Shown here: positions 51,910-61,117 of the stretch, piece after piece
How the letters are laid out: each line of letters opens with the position of its first letter
Position numbering within the stretch: position 1 is the first letter of the stretch
Source: Clostridiales bacterium
GTDB lineage: Bacteria; Bacillota; Clostridia; Lachnospirales; Lachnospiraceae
Reading direction: 5' to 3'
Assembly: GCA_018365455.1 (NCBI GenBank)
Contig: JAGZJZ010000016.1
Location: 62,001 to 126,000, forward strand
Length of the DNA: 64,000 nucleotides
The notes under the pieces: model-generated
Seen by the model: only the letters and a program-made list of their open reading frames with translations
Database searches by the model: none
Told to the model about the DNA's origin: nothing
Program-made: the position numbers and the translations under genes

Positions 51910-52510
51910 ATGAATTACTTAAATAGAAATAATCCTATTATTTTATTTCAGGAATCACGAAACAGTGAGATCTATGTAGATAAAAGCATGTTGATTGAAA
52001 AGTATCCACTAAGATAAAAACAGGAAATAAATATATCTGTATTGCCAGGCCAAGGCGTTTTGGAAAAACGGTGAATGCAAATATGCTGGGTGTTTTTGTG
52101 GATCTTAGTCGAATGCCAGACCCTTGCAGTTCCTATGAGGCATATATTTCTTATGTAAAACAAAGGCTGGCGGCAAATATAGAGAAAGCATATGGATTAA
52201 AAAAAGAAGAAGGAGTTCCGGTTAGTGATCTGTTTACCGCATCAGGAGAATCTTGTCTTAACATGATGGCTATCTGTGCATTCCCAATCATGAATTAATG
52301 GAAAAATACCAGGATGTTCTGACAAGAAAGAGCATGGGAGAAGTGAAGAAGATTGTAGAACGATCAAAAGAAATGCTGGAAGCAACTCTGGCATGTGATG
52401 AAGATAAAGTATCAGCCATGTTACCTATGTTTGGCATAGGTTATATTCGATTGACTTCTCAAAAAATCCTATATATTATACCCATTTCTGCAAGCCGTGC
52501 ATATATATAA
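51910..52510 (+). pseudogene. Decayed AAA-ATPase-like / DUF1703 gene
   Basis: Pieces of one gene lie in different frames. 51910-52017 encodes MNYLNRNNPIILFQ...YVDKSMLIEKYP and stops early. Beyond it, another frame (~52017-52298) continues with KYICIARPRRFGKT (P-loop) and VFVDLSRMPDPCSSYEAYISYVKQRL, then stops. 52298-52510 has MEKYQDVLTRKSMGEVKKIVERSKEMLEATL, a later family segment. The intact family (AAA-ATPase-like with a PD-(D/E)XK nuclease end, ~520-580 aa) is widespread in Clostridia and often multicopy. Large internal and C-terminal parts are missing, so the gene is dead. A ribosome site (AAAGGGGG) is still present. Confidence 0.85.
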
Positions 52511-52515
52511 AAAGA

Positions 52516-52545
52516 ACGCTTTAAGGCGTGTTTGTAAATATCTTT
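52516..52545 (+). repeat. Dispersed ~30-bp repeat, copy 2
   Basis: Matches 23991-24020 in about 25 of 30 bases (shared GCGTGTTTG core). Here it forms a hairpin (CGTGTTTG / CAAACACG, ending 52553) just before the DUF2935 gene. Confidence 0.5.
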
Positions 52546-52576
52546 CAAACACGATCTGGTAAGGTAGAGATTAAAT

Positions 52577-53476
52577 ATGCATCACTTTATTACACAATCT
52601 TTGGAACTACATCTGTTTTTTGCAAGAATTATGAAAGAACATTCCTTGTTTCTTGAAGCGGGATTTATGAGAAAGGATGCGGCCTGTATCAGGACGGCAT
52701 CATGCTACAGAGTACAATTTGAAAATTTATTGGCAGAAACTGCAAGAATCAGCGATGGGATTATCAGCTGTGAAGCCTTGGAGTCATGTGAAATTGTAAC
52801 ACCTTACACGTTGCTTGCAGAAAAGAAGACGCAGCATCTTACAGGAATTCCGATCAATAGCAACATTACCCTGATTGAGCATCAGCTTAGATGTAACTGT
52901 GAGGTTTGTAATGTGCAAGAGTTAGAAAAACGAACGAGAGCTTTAAACCGAAGAGCTTTCGAGCTGGTGAGCGGATTAATAGATTTTAAAGAGAACATTT
53001 TAAAGGATGTAAATACATGCCGGCTTTTTACCGCCAATTATCCGCTGCTCATTCAGCATATTATCCGGGAAGCAAAGCTATATCAATCATTTTTAAGGGA
53101 ATTAGAGTGTGAAGGAACCATATGTCCAGAGAATAGAAGAGAGATGGAATTATTCTGGAACCAGATTATGATGGAACATGCCTTGTTTATCCGGGGATTA
53201 CTGGATCCTTCAGAAGCGGAACTGATCGAAACTGCGAATAATTTTGCTAAAGAGTATGCCTGTCTTCTGGAAGAAGCAAATGCCAAGAATTGCATGACAA
53301 TGGATGTACTTACCCAGAGAACACTGGAGGAAACCTGCAGATACCGTGATTTTAAAGAAGCGGGTACAAAAGGAATTTCGGATTGTGAGATCTCATCCAT
53401 TATACTTCCGCTTCTTGCAGACCATGTTCTGAGGGAAGCGAACCATTACCTGAGATTATTGCAGGAACAGGATTAG
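52577..53476 (+). CDS. DUF2935 protein (duplicated helical metal-binding-type bundle)
   Basis: 299 aa, all-helical. Two similar halves are visible: ITQSLELHLFFARIMKEHSLFLEAGF near the start and NRREMELFWNQIMMEHALFIRGLL near residue 195, each with the EH...F pattern of ferritin-like helices. LIQHIIREAKLYQSFL and LADHVLREANHYLRLL are the matching late helices. Members occur in Clostridia and Bacillus; a role in metal or spore physiology has been suggested but is not established. GGTAGAG precedes the ATG only weakly. A CGTGTTTG hairpin lies just upstream. Confidence 0.85.
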   Translation: MHHFITQSLELHLFFARIMKEHSLFLEAGFMRKDAACIRTASCYRVQFENLLAETARISDGIISCEALESCEIVTPYTLLAEKKTQHLTGIPINSNITLIEHQLRCNCEVCNVQELEKRTRALNRRAFELVSGLIDFKENILKDVNTCRLFTANYPLLIQHIIREAKLYQSFLRELECEGTICPENRREMELFWNQIMMEHALFIRGLLDPSEAELIETANNFAKEYACLLEEANAKNCMTMDVLTQRTLEETCRYRDFKEAGTKGISDCEISSIILPLLADHVLREANHYLRLLQEQD

Positions 53477-53508
53477 ATGAAATGAAAATAAGAAGTATTT
53501 AGCGGTAG

Positions 53509-53760
53509 TTATGATCCGCCCATATACTTCTTATTTTTATGCAGTAATTTGCAAATATTTGAGGAGCGTCTATCTATAGCACGTAAATTATCTTCGATTT
53601 TATTTCTCAATCTGCTGATATGTACATTAACGGCATTTTCATCACCCCAATATGTGTTATTACAGATCAGAGACTGCCGGCGAAAGCGGAGCGTATTGCT
53701 GGGTTCTGCGCAGATTTGCCGCTGCATGACTTCCATGCCGCATTCGAATCAGCATTAGTT
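53509..53760 (-). pseudogene. Remnant of an OmpR-type response regulator
   Basis: On the minus strand 53509-53736 reads ...YWGDENAVNVHISRLRNKIEDN..., which is the recognition-helix end of an OmpR/PhoB winged-helix domain. Residues before and after it do not fit the family (the terminal wing is replaced by CKLLHKNKKY), and no receiver domain is present. I interpret it as a degraded fragment. The remaining intergenic sequence to 53941 (AT-rich, repeated ATATA) shows no other gene. Confidence 0.6.
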
Positions 53761-53941
53761 GTTTTTTCATTATAGTGCCAGGGAATGAACATTGCAGACA
53801 GATAATGAGTTCAGGTCATGGAATTATATTAACATATATATAGTTAATGGGTTCAGGTCTTAGCATCATAGGAATCTTGCGGTAAAATAATGGACTAAGA
53901 TCTGCATATTGGGTATACACTACTGGAAAAGGAGGTTTCGA

Positions 53942-54766
53942 ATGACGATGATATTTAAAGGAAGATTTGAAGATAAGGTTATGATCATAACCGGCGCTTC
54001 CAGAGGAATCGGGAAAGCAACGGCAAAGAGAGCGGCTGCAGAAGGAGCAAAGGTGGTGTTAGTTGATATCCGGGCAGAGCAGGGGGAAGAGGTTTTACGG
54101 GAAATAACAGAAATCGGCGGCGAGGGCATCTTTTTAAATCTGGATATTTCGAAGCAGGAGAATGCAGACAGGATGGTTGAGGAAGCTGTGCAGCATTTTG
54201 GAAAACTGGATATCGCCGTTAATAATGCAGGAGTGATGGGTAACCCCAGTCCTTTGCATAACTTAAAAAAAGAAGATATGGATTATACAATGGCGAATAA
54301 CTTTTACAGTGTTTATTTTTGCTGCAAAAGTGAACTGTCCCAATTTTTGAGCCAGGGTACAGGAGGCGTTATCGTAAATAATGCATCCATAGCAGGAGTG
54401 ACGGGCTTGCCGGGAAATCCGGCTTATGTTTCCTCAAAACATGCCGTAAATGGACTGACCAAGAATCTGGCGCTGGATTATGCCCGTTATGGTATTCGTG
54501 TCAACTCTGTAAACCCTGCAGGGACGGCAACCCCTATGGTGGAGGAAGCATATGCATTTGTAATGAAGAAGCAGAAGGAAGCTCTGGATGCTGGACTGGA
54601 CCCAAAAAAAGCACAGTCCATGGCAGGGCAGAAAACGAAGACCATGCAGGAGAGAGAAGCGACGGCAGAGGAACAGGCGGCATCTATTTTATTTATGGTT
54701 TCTGAGGATGCGACCCATATGACAGGTGCCGTGGTTCAGACTGATGGAGGATGGACTTCGTTTTGA
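53942..54766 (+). CDS. Short-chain dehydrogenase/reductase
   Basis: 274 aa classical SDR: cofactor loop TGASRGIGKATA, NNAGVMG, catalytic Ser in NNASIAG, YVSSK (Tyr-x3-Lys), and DGGWTSF end. The Asp in VLVDIRAEQ after beta-2 suggests preference for NAD. An insert of ~35 residues (AYAFVMKKQKEALDAGLDPKKAQSM) forms an extended substrate loop. ATG 53942 with AGGAGGT six bases upstream. It precedes the convergent ROK repressor and the polyol/ketose operon, so a sugar-alcohol or ketose substrate is likely but unproven. Confidence 0.87.
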   Translation: MTMIFKGRFEDKVMIITGASRGIGKATAKRAAAEGAKVVLVDIRAEQGEEVLREITEIGGEGIFLNLDISKQENADRMVEEAVQHFGKLDIAVNNAGVMGNPSPLHNLKKEDMDYTMANNFYSVYFCCKSELSQFLSQGTGGVIVNNASIAGVTGLPGNPAYVSSKHAVNGLTKNLALDYARYGIRVNSVNPAGTATPMVEEAYAFVMKKQKEALDAGLDPKKAQSMAGQKTKTMQEREATAEEQAASILFMVSEDATHMTGAVVQTDGGWTSF

Positions 54767-54806
54767 TTTTGCAGCCAGTACAGCAATGCTGTACCAGAGG
54801 TATGAT

Positions 54807-55961
54807 TTACCAGTCATGCCCCTCACTTAGATTTTGCAGGAAATCCTTGATATAGTACAGAGCAGCTCCGGTAGCAACGGTGCTGCTTTTTCTTTTCCCA
54901 AGGGAAAGGAATGTTTCTGTCTCCGGAAAGGCTGTGTTTTTTTGCATGCGGGCATGGAGGTATGCCAGATCCTGCTCGTTCATGTAAGGTGCCAGATGTC
55001 CGCCCAGGATGACCTCGCTGTCGATCACCATATGGAGATTGTTGATTGCCATGGCAAGATAGTTGAGATAGCGTACCCAGCGGTCCTCTTGTTCCCGGCT
55101 GCCGGCATTTTTGGCTTCGAAGAATGCATCCAGATCCTCATTCCCGGAATCCCCGGTTCCTGCAAGCAGGGCATTGGCTGAGCAATAGCATTCCATGCAG
55201 CCCATTTGTCCGCAGTAACAGGGAAGTCCTCCGGGAACAAGGGTCATATGTTCAATGGTGCCGCTCCGTCCTGTGCGCCCGCTCTGGATTTCTCCATTGA
55301 TTATAATTGCGCCGCCCAAATGGTAGCCCAGCGAAAAATATACGGCGTGTGAAAGCTCCGGATGATCCCAGAGTTCGGTCATGGCAGCACACTCTGCGTC
55401 ATGTACAAAGCGGCAGGGATAGTCCAGGTATTTTTCAAAAGAAGCGATGGACAGCCCGGTGCAGTCCAGAATTTTGCCATAGATGATATTCCGGCTGTCC
55501 TGAGATACCAGACCCTGCAGAGCAAATGCAATTCCAAGAACATTTTTACCCTCGATTTCATGTTCCAGGATAAACTGCCTGATTTCGGTGCTGACTTCTT
55601 TAAAATAATCCGCCGAGTCCTGAAAAGGGATCCTGCAGACTTTCTGAAACCGGATATGTCCATACAGGTCCAGAATAGCGATGGTCAGTTTGTTTTTTAG
55701 AATTTCCACGCCAATGGATACTCTGGCAGCAGGGGTAATGGTATAGGCAACCGCCTTTCTGCCAATCTGAGACTGAAGCTGTCCGCAGGTCTCAATAAAT
55801 CCTTCTTCCAGAAGCATGTTTAAATGCTGTGTTACGGTAGGAAGGCTCATCTGCAGTGCATTTGCAATTGATTGCTTGGAACATTTATCATTGGCATAGA
55901 TAAAATGATAAACGTCAGAATAGTTCATTTTTTTTATATCGGTAAGAGAAAACTTTTCCAT
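54807..55961 (-). CDS. ROK-family transcriptional repressor (NagC/XylR type)
   Basis: 384 aa. N-terminal winged helix (~1-70: NDKCSKQSIANALQMSLPTVTQHLNMLLEEGFI), then a ROK sugar-binding domain. The zinc signature GLPCYCGQMGCMECYC is complete with the preceding His in GTIEHMTL. The usual GEIGHM is altered to GTIEHM. It lies divergent from the SDR/kinase/transporter operon at 56343 and probably represses it, releasing DNA on binding the sugar. A short GTACAGC/GCTGTAC hairpin at 54780s separates it from the convergent SDR gene. Confidence 0.88.
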   Translation of the reverse strand: MEKFSLTDIKKMNYSDVYHFIYANDKCSKQSIANALQMSLPTVTQHLNMLLEEGFIETCGQLQSQIGRKAVAYTITPAARVSIGVEILKNKLTIAILDLYGHIRFQKVCRIPFQDSADYFKEVSTEIRQFILEHEIEGKNVLGIAFALQGLVSQDSRNIIYGKILDCTGLSIASFEKYLDYPCRFVHDAECAAMTELWDHPELSHAVYFSLGYHLGGAIIINGEIQSGRTGRSGTIEHMTLVPGGLPCYCGQMGCMECYCSANALLAGTGDSGNEDLDAFFEAKNAGSREQEDRWVRYLNYLAMAINNLHMVIDSEVILGGHLAPYMNEQDLAYLHARMQKNTAFPETETFLSLGKRKSSTVATGAALYYIKDFLQNLSEGHDW

Positions 55962-56160
55962 AATAACAGACTCCTTTTATAAAAGTAAATGGTAGCTTTT
56001 ATTTAGTTATGTAAAATAGATTTGCAAAATCATTATAGCATATTATTTTATGTAAATAAATTACAAAAAGACTTTTGGTAAATTTAACTAAAAATTAGAT
56101 GGGATTTTTGAGTATTATTCCATCTTGCACATATTGTAAAAAAGAGCTATTATTCAATTA

Positions 56161-56187
56161 CATTTTACAAAATCATTTTATAAAATG
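56161..56187. promoter_or_regulatory. Tandem palindromes, likely ROK operator
   Basis: CATTTTATAAAATG (56174-56187) is a perfect 14-base palindrome. CATTTTACAAAATC (56161-56174) overlaps it as a near copy in the 381-base divergent intergenic region (55962-56342). The rest of the region is AT-rich with additional ATGTAAA-type half sites and no gene. Confidence 0.5.
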
Positions 56188-56342
56188 AAAATACATAAAT
56201 TGAAATTTCAAAGACGGTACTACCAAAGGATCTATAAACAGAGACAATGCGAAACAAAGTTGTAAACAGACTACAACAGAAACTTTTTGCAAAAGGAAAT
56301 TAGAAAGCAAACTACGTAAAAGTGTAGAAAGGATGGAACGAT

Positions 56343-57119
56343 ATGGGAATTATTGAAAAAATGAGACTGGACGGTAAAAAAATCTTTGTAACAGGAGGAG
56401 CTAGAGGTATCGGGAAATCAGTTGCTGCGGCATTTGCCCAAGCAGGGGCAGATCTGGCGATTGTGGATGTGGATATAGAAGAGGCAGAAAAGACTGCAGA
56501 ACAGCTTGCTGCAGAAAATGGAGTTGAAACCATTGCTGTCAAAACAGATGTCACAAAGCCGGATGAAGTGCAGGCAATGATGGATACGATTTTAAACAAA
56601 TTTCAGAGACTGGATGTTGCTTTTTGTAATGCGGGAATCTGTATGAATATACCGGCTGAAGAGATGACCTATGACCAGTGGAAAAAAGTGATCGATATTA
56701 ATCTCACCGGTGTATTTCTAACGGCTCAGGCGGCAGGGAAAGTGATGCTGAAGCAGGGCGGCGGTTCCATTATTAATACGGCGTCCATGTCTGCCCACAT
56801 TGTAAATGTACCCCAGCCTCAGTGTTCCTACAATGCATCAAAAGCAGGAGTGATCCAGCTGACGAAATCACTGGCTATTGAATGGGCGAAGAGAAATGTA
56901 CGGGTTAACTGTATCAGCCCGGGATATATCGGGACGGAACTGACCCTGAATTCACCAAGCCTGCAGCCACTGATTGAGCAGTGGAACGCAATGGCACCCC
57001 TTGGAAGAATGGGCAGACCAGAGGAACTCCAGTCTATCTGCGTCTATCTGGCAGGAGATACCAGTTCCTTTACAACAGGATCAGACTTTATTGTGGACGG
57101 AGCATTTACCTGCTTCTAA
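56343..57119 (+). CDS. SDR polyol/ketose dehydrogenase
   Basis: 258 aa classical SDR: TGGARGIGKSVAAAF, Asp in AIVDVDIEEAE (NAD-type), CNAGI, Ser in NTASMSA, YNASKAG, and C-terminal DGAFTCF. The pattern recalls sorbitol/arabinitol/xylulose-type reductases. AGGATGGAACG lies before the ATG. It is the first gene of an operon with an FGGY kinase and a GPH symporter (62 and 40 bases apart), so it likely oxidises a polyol to a ketose that the kinase phosphorylates. Exact substrate unknown. Confidence 0.88.
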   Translation: MGIIEKMRLDGKKIFVTGGARGIGKSVAAAFAQAGADLAIVDVDIEEAEKTAEQLAAENGVETIAVKTDVTKPDEVQAMMDTILNKFQRLDVAFCNAGICMNIPAEEMTYDQWKKVIDINLTGVFLTAQAAGKVMLKQGGGSIINTASMSAHIVNVPQPQCSYNASKAGVIQLTKSLAIEWAKRNVRVNCISPGYIGTELTLNSPSLQPLIEQWNAMAPLGRMGRPEELQSICVYLAGDTSSFTTGSDFIVDGAFTCF

Positions 57120-57181
57120 TGCGATTCGGTATAGGAATAGCATAAATGAACAGTATAAAAACCCCACCAGGAGGAAGAAAG

Positions 57182-58702
57182 ATGAATTATTTATTAGGAA
57201 CGGATATCGGAACATCCGGTACGAAAACTATTTTGATGGATACCCAGGGAAAATTGATTGCCCAGAATCTGCAGGAATATGATGTGCTGACGCCAAAGCC
57301 ATTATGGGCAGAGCAGTGGCCGGAGGTGTGGGAGCATGCAGCATTGGCATCTATTAAAAATACAATAGCGGAATCGGGGGTGAATCCACAAGATATCAGG
57401 GGAATTGCAATCAGTGGATTATACGGAGGCTCCGGTATTCCCCTGGACGAACAGATGAACCCGGTCAGGCCCTGTATGATCTGGATGGACAGACGGGCAG
57501 ATGAAGAGGCTTCCTGGGTGCTGGAAAATATCGGGGAAGAGAAACTGCTTGAAATCACACACAATGGAGCAGATCCCTACTACGGCTATACCAAGATTCT
57601 TTGGATGAAGAACCATGAACCGGAAAACTGGGAAAAGACCAGGCTGTTTCTTCCTCCAAATGACTATGTCATCTATAAAATGACAGGAGAAATTGCCATT
57701 GATTATTCTTCAGCAGGTAATATCGGAGGCATCTTTGATATGAACCGAAGAGAATGGTCGGAAGAAATGATGGAAGCCATGGGAATACCGCTGTCCATGA
57801 TGCCTCAGAAAATGGTTGAGTCCACGGACATTGTAGGAGGACTTACAGAAGAGATGGCACAGGAACTGGGGCTGTGGGAAGGAATGCCTGTTATAGCAGG
57901 AGGGATTGACTGCGGAGCTGCGAATATAGGTCTTGGTGTTTTTGATTCCGGCATCTATGCAGCTGCCATTGGAACCTCGATGTGTGCGGCACTGATTTCG
58001 GATAAACCGGTAAAGGGAAAAGGACTGATTGTATGGCCTTATCTGTATGACGCAAAGAAACTGTCTTATTATTTTGCAGGGGGAGCTACAGCCGGGGCAA
58101 TTGTGAAATGGTTTCGCAATACGATCTGCCAGTTCGAAGTGGAGGCGGAAAAAGCGGGTGGTCCAAAGGCATATGATGTATTAAATGCTGAAGCAGAAAA
58201 GCTTCCGGCTGGAAGTGAAGGGCTTGTGGTGCTGCCGTATTTTATGGGGGAAAGAAGCCCTGTGTGGGATTCTGATGCAAAAGGAACCATTCTGGGACTG
58301 TCTCTGACTCACACCAGGGCACATCTGTACCGGGCATTTCTGGAAGCAGTGGCATATTCCCTCAGAAATGCAATGGAAGCTACCGGAGAAAATCTGGGTG
58401 AATACATTCTGCTGGCAGGGGGAGTGACCAAGTCAAAGGTATGGCGTCAGATTTTCGCAGATGTAACGGGATATCCTGTGGTATGCCCCATCTATGATGT
58501 GGAGGCAAATATGGGGGATGTAATGCTGGCTGGTATTGGAACAGGGCTGCTCACCTACGAACAGGTAAAACAATGGCAGGTTCTCGATGAGAAAATTATG
58601 CCTAACCAGCAAAACCATGAGAAATACAATGAATATTATGCGGTTTACCAGTCAATGTATGAAAACTTGAAAGAAGACATGAAAAAACTGTCAAAGATAT
58701 AA
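57182..58702 (+). CDS. FGGY-family carbohydrate kinase (xylulokinase-like) 1
   Basis: 506 aa. FGGY N-terminal phosphate loop YLLGTDIGTSGTKTILMD, substrate region MIWMDRRADEEA, GLGVFDSGIYAAAIGTSMCA, and adenosine motif LAGGVTKSKVWRQIFADVTGYPV are all present. Members phosphorylate xylulose, ribulose or related ketoses. ATG 57182 follows AGGAGG and is preferred to 57146. Located between the SDR and the transporter; it probably phosphorylates the ketose made by the SDR. About half the residues differ from kinase 2 at 61836. Confidence 0.9.
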   Translation: MNYLLGTDIGTSGTKTILMDTQGKLIAQNLQEYDVLTPKPLWAEQWPEVWEHAALASIKNTIAESGVNPQDIRGIAISGLYGGSGIPLDEQMNPVRPCMIWMDRRADEEASWVLENIGEEKLLEITHNGADPYYGYTKILWMKNHEPENWEKTRLFLPPNDYVIYKMTGEIAIDYSSAGNIGGIFDMNRREWSEEMMEAMGIPLSMMPQKMVESTDIVGGLTEEMAQELGLWEGMPVIAGGIDCGAANIGLGVFDSGIYAAAIGTSMCAALISDKPVKGKGLIVWPYLYDAKKLSYYFAGGATAGAIVKWFRNTICQFEVEAEKAGGPKAYDVLNAEAEKLPAGSEGLVVLPYFMGERSPVWDSDAKGTILGLSLTHTRAHLYRAFLEAVAYSLRNAMEATGENLGEYILLAGGVTKSKVWRQIFADVTGYPVVCPIYDVEANMGDVMLAGIGTGLLTYEQVKQWQVLDEKIMPNQQNHEKYNEYYAVYQSMYENLKEDMKKLSKI

Positions 58703-58742
58703 ATGCAAAGAAATTTAGAAAGTCTTTTAGAGGAGAATGAAT

Positions 58743-60074
58743 ATGAAAAAGTGGAGAAAAAGAGTGGGATATGGAATCGGTGACCTGGGGTGTAATCTTG
58801 TATTCAGTACAATGGCGTCCTATCTGATGATATTTTATACGGATGTATTTGGTATATCGGCAGCTGTTGCCGGTACCCTGATGCTTGTTACCAAATTTAT
58901 TGATGCACTTACGGATACGGGGATGGGGATTATTGTGGATAAGACTCATACCCGGTGGGGGCAGGGCAGACCGTATTTTCTGATAGGTGCGATCCCTTTT
59001 GCCATATTTACCATTGCGACTTTCTATATTCCGGAGCTTGGGAGTACGGGGAAAATTGTATGGGCGTATGTTACGTACTGTCTTCTCTGTACTGCGTATA
59101 CCGTTGTAAATATTCCCCTGAATACTATCGTGCCAAGGCTCACATCTGATCTGCATGAGAGAAACTGTCTGGTTTCGACCAGGATGATTTGTGCAATGCT
59201 TGGGACTGCGGTTGTTATGACAATCACTGCACCATTGGTGGAATTCTTTGGAAAAGGAGACAAAGCCCGGGGATATCTGATCACCATGAGTCTGTATGGA
59301 ATTGTGGCTATGATTATATTTATAATTACTTTTCTCAGTACGAAAGAGGTTGTTCCTTCTACTGTGCAGGAGCAAAAGGTGACGCTTCGGGAAAGCCTGA
59401 AGGGGCTGACAGACCAAAGTATCTTGTTTTTTATTCTGAACTTTCTGTATTTTGGACTGTATGTATTCCGAAGTACCACGGTCATTTACTATTTTACATA
59501 TAATCTCCAAAAGACACAATGGCTGACACTTGTGGGGCTTCTTGGAATTCTTTCGGGGCTTCCTATGCTCTTGGTTCTGCCGGCACTTCAGAGGAAATAT
59601 GGAAAGAAATGGGTGATGTATCTAAGCCTCATCATTTATATTGCAGGAGACATCATGATTTATGCGGGCAGGTCTTCTTCCTTTTTCCTGCTGACCGGGC
59701 TGGTAGTTACCGGACTTGGAATTTATGGAATCTTTGGTGTTACTTTTGCTATCCAGCCGGATGTGATTGATTATTCGGAGTATAAAAAGAATAAGAATAT
59801 ATCAGGACTGATTGCAGCGTTTCAGGGGTTCTTCGTGAAGGCGAGTATGGGACTTGCAAGTGCGGTGATCGGAGGAATTTTGAAATGGGGCGGTTATGCG
59901 GCAAATGAAAAACAGTCCCCGAAGGCGCTGGCATGTATCGAAGCAAGCTTTATCTGGATTCCACTGGGACTGTGTCTGGTAATTGGAATTTTAATGTATT
60001 TTTATAATCTGGATAAAAAGAGGGCGGAAATGAGCAAGGTTTTGGACGAAAGAAGAATAAGTGTCAATCCTTAG
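58743..60074 (+). CDS. GPH-type (MelB-like) sugar/cation symporter
   Basis: 443 aa with about twelve hydrophobic helices. The MelB signature FIDALTDTGMGIIVDKTHTRWGQGRPYFLIGAIPF (cation-site Asp residues) is in helix 2-3 and the second-half RPYFLIG-like loop is present. ATG 58743 with AGGAG seven bases upstream is preferred to 58737. It ends the SDR-kinase-transporter operon. Likely substrate: a pentose, polyol or pentoside matching the two enzymes upstream. Confidence 0.9.
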   Translation: MKKWRKRVGYGIGDLGCNLVFSTMASYLMIFYTDVFGISAAVAGTLMLVTKFIDALTDTGMGIIVDKTHTRWGQGRPYFLIGAIPFAIFTIATFYIPELGSTGKIVWAYVTYCLLCTAYTVVNIPLNTIVPRLTSDLHERNCLVSTRMICAMLGTAVVMTITAPLVEFFGKGDKARGYLITMSLYGIVAMIIFIITFLSTKEVVPSTVQEQKVTLRESLKGLTDQSILFFILNFLYFGLYVFRSTTVIYYFTYNLQKTQWLTLVGLLGILSGLPMLLVLPALQRKYGKKWVMYLSLIIYIAGDIMIYAGRSSSFFLLTGLVVTGLGIYGIFGVTFAIQPDVIDYSEYKKNKNISGLIAAFQGFFVKASMGLASAVIGGILKWGGYAANEKQSPKALACIEASFIWIPLGLCLVIGILMYFYNLDKKRAEMSKVLDERRISVNP

Positions 60075-60087
60075 CAAATTCCCCAAA

Positions 60088-60834
60088 TTACACCACAGTT
60101 ACATTTACCCCTTTGCTTTTTAAAAACTCCGCTATTTCATCAGAAATCCCGGAATCAGTGATCAGGCAGGATACTTCATGGTATTGCAGAAGCGAGACGG
60201 CTCCTTTTTGGGAAAACTTCTCGCATTCTGTTAATATGGTGGTGTGTTCTGCCTGTTCGGACATGGCTCGGATCACCTCACGACGCATTAAATTACTCCC
60301 GGTAAAGCCAAAACTTTCCTGGAATCCGTCTATACCGATAAAAAGCCTGTTTACAAAAAAAGTCCGCGCATTATGAATGGTTAACGGACCTACCACAGCC
60401 TGGGAATCTTTCTGGTAGGTACCGCCAAGCAGGATGACCTGCACCGTAGGATAGTGGCGGATATACCCGGCTATAAATGCAGAGTTGGTAATGATAGTCA
60501 GGTCTTTTTTGGTGCGTGCCAGTTCGTCGGCGAGCAGGATGCAGCAGGATCCCGATTCGATCATTAAGGTTTCCCCGTCCTGCACCATGCCGGCAGCTGC
60601 CCGGGCAATCTGTTTCTTTTTTTCATAATGAAATGCCAGATGGTAATTCATATCTTCCCGGGAACCAAGCACTGCAAATCCATGTTCCCTTTTTATCAAG
60701 CCCTTTTCCTCTAAGCTGTCCAGGTCTTTTCGGATTGTGACTTTAGAAACGTCTAACAGGTCGGAAAGCCTGGCTACTTCTATTTTATTTTCCAGTGTAA
60801 GCAGTTCTAAGATTTTTTCTTCACGATGATTCAT
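60088..60834 (-). CDS. DeoR-family repressor
   Basis: 248 aa. N-terminal HTH (~1-55: EEKILELLTLENKIEVARLSDLLDVSKVTIRKDLDSLEEKGLIKREHG) and C-terminal sugar-phosphate-binding DeoRC domain (LMIESGSCCILLADEL, VILLGGTYQKDSQAVVGPLT). It converges with the GPH symporter gene and is divergent from the aldolase/kinase operon at 61118, which it likely represses until a sugar phosphate binds. Inverted half sites at 61013-61048 next to the target promoter fit this. Confidence 0.9.
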   Translation of the reverse strand: MNHREEKILELLTLENKIEVARLSDLLDVSKVTIRKDLDSLEEKGLIKREHGFAVLGSREDMNYHLAFHYEKKKQIARAAAGMVQDGETLMIESGSCCILLADELARTKKDLTIITNSAFIAGYIRHYPTVQVILLGGTYQKDSQAVVGPLTIHNARTFFVNRLFIGIDGFQESFGFTGSNLMRREVIRAMSEQAEHTTILTECEKFSQKGAVSLLQYHEVSCLITDSGISDEIAEFLKSKGVNVTVV

Positions 60835-61012
60835 CTGGCATCCCCTTTACATGTTTGGATTATTTTATTAATTATATCATAAAGAAAGTAAAAGTACAAT
60901 CACCGGGTTTCGTAAGAAAGAGATTATGGGTTCGAATAAAAAATATCCGGTGATTATGGCAGAGCTGGGAGAGCGGGAAGCCCGGATGGAAATGTGTGGG
61001 GAAAGGAATTTG

Positions 61013-61048
61013 TACTTACGAAAGAAATAAATAATACTTTCATAAGTA
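61013..61048. promoter_or_regulatory. Putative DeoR operator
   Basis: Inverted repeat TACTTACGAAAG (61013-61024) and CTTTCATAAGTA (61037-61048), one mismatch, just upstream of the -35 box at 61058. A related half site (TTTCGTAAGAAAG) is at 60908-60920 on the regulator side. Confidence 0.6.
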
Positions 61049-61057
61049 AATATAGTG

Positions 61058-61086
61058 TTGACAAACAGATGAAATAAAATTATAAT
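61058..61086 (+). promoter_or_regulatory. Consensus promoter of the aldolase operon
   Basis: Perfect TTGACA (61058-61063), 17-base spacer, perfect TATAAT (61081-61086), 32 bases before the start at 61118. Confidence 0.9.
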
Positions 61087-61117
61087 CCTCTTATAGAAAA
61101 AGAAAGAGGAGATCAGT

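Noticed and set aside
58602..59519. 305-codon minus-strand ORF opposite the GPH symporter
   Set aside because: It has no ribosome site or recognisable family, is rich in His/Asn/Arg as expected of an antisense shadow, and lies opposite a clear transporter gene.
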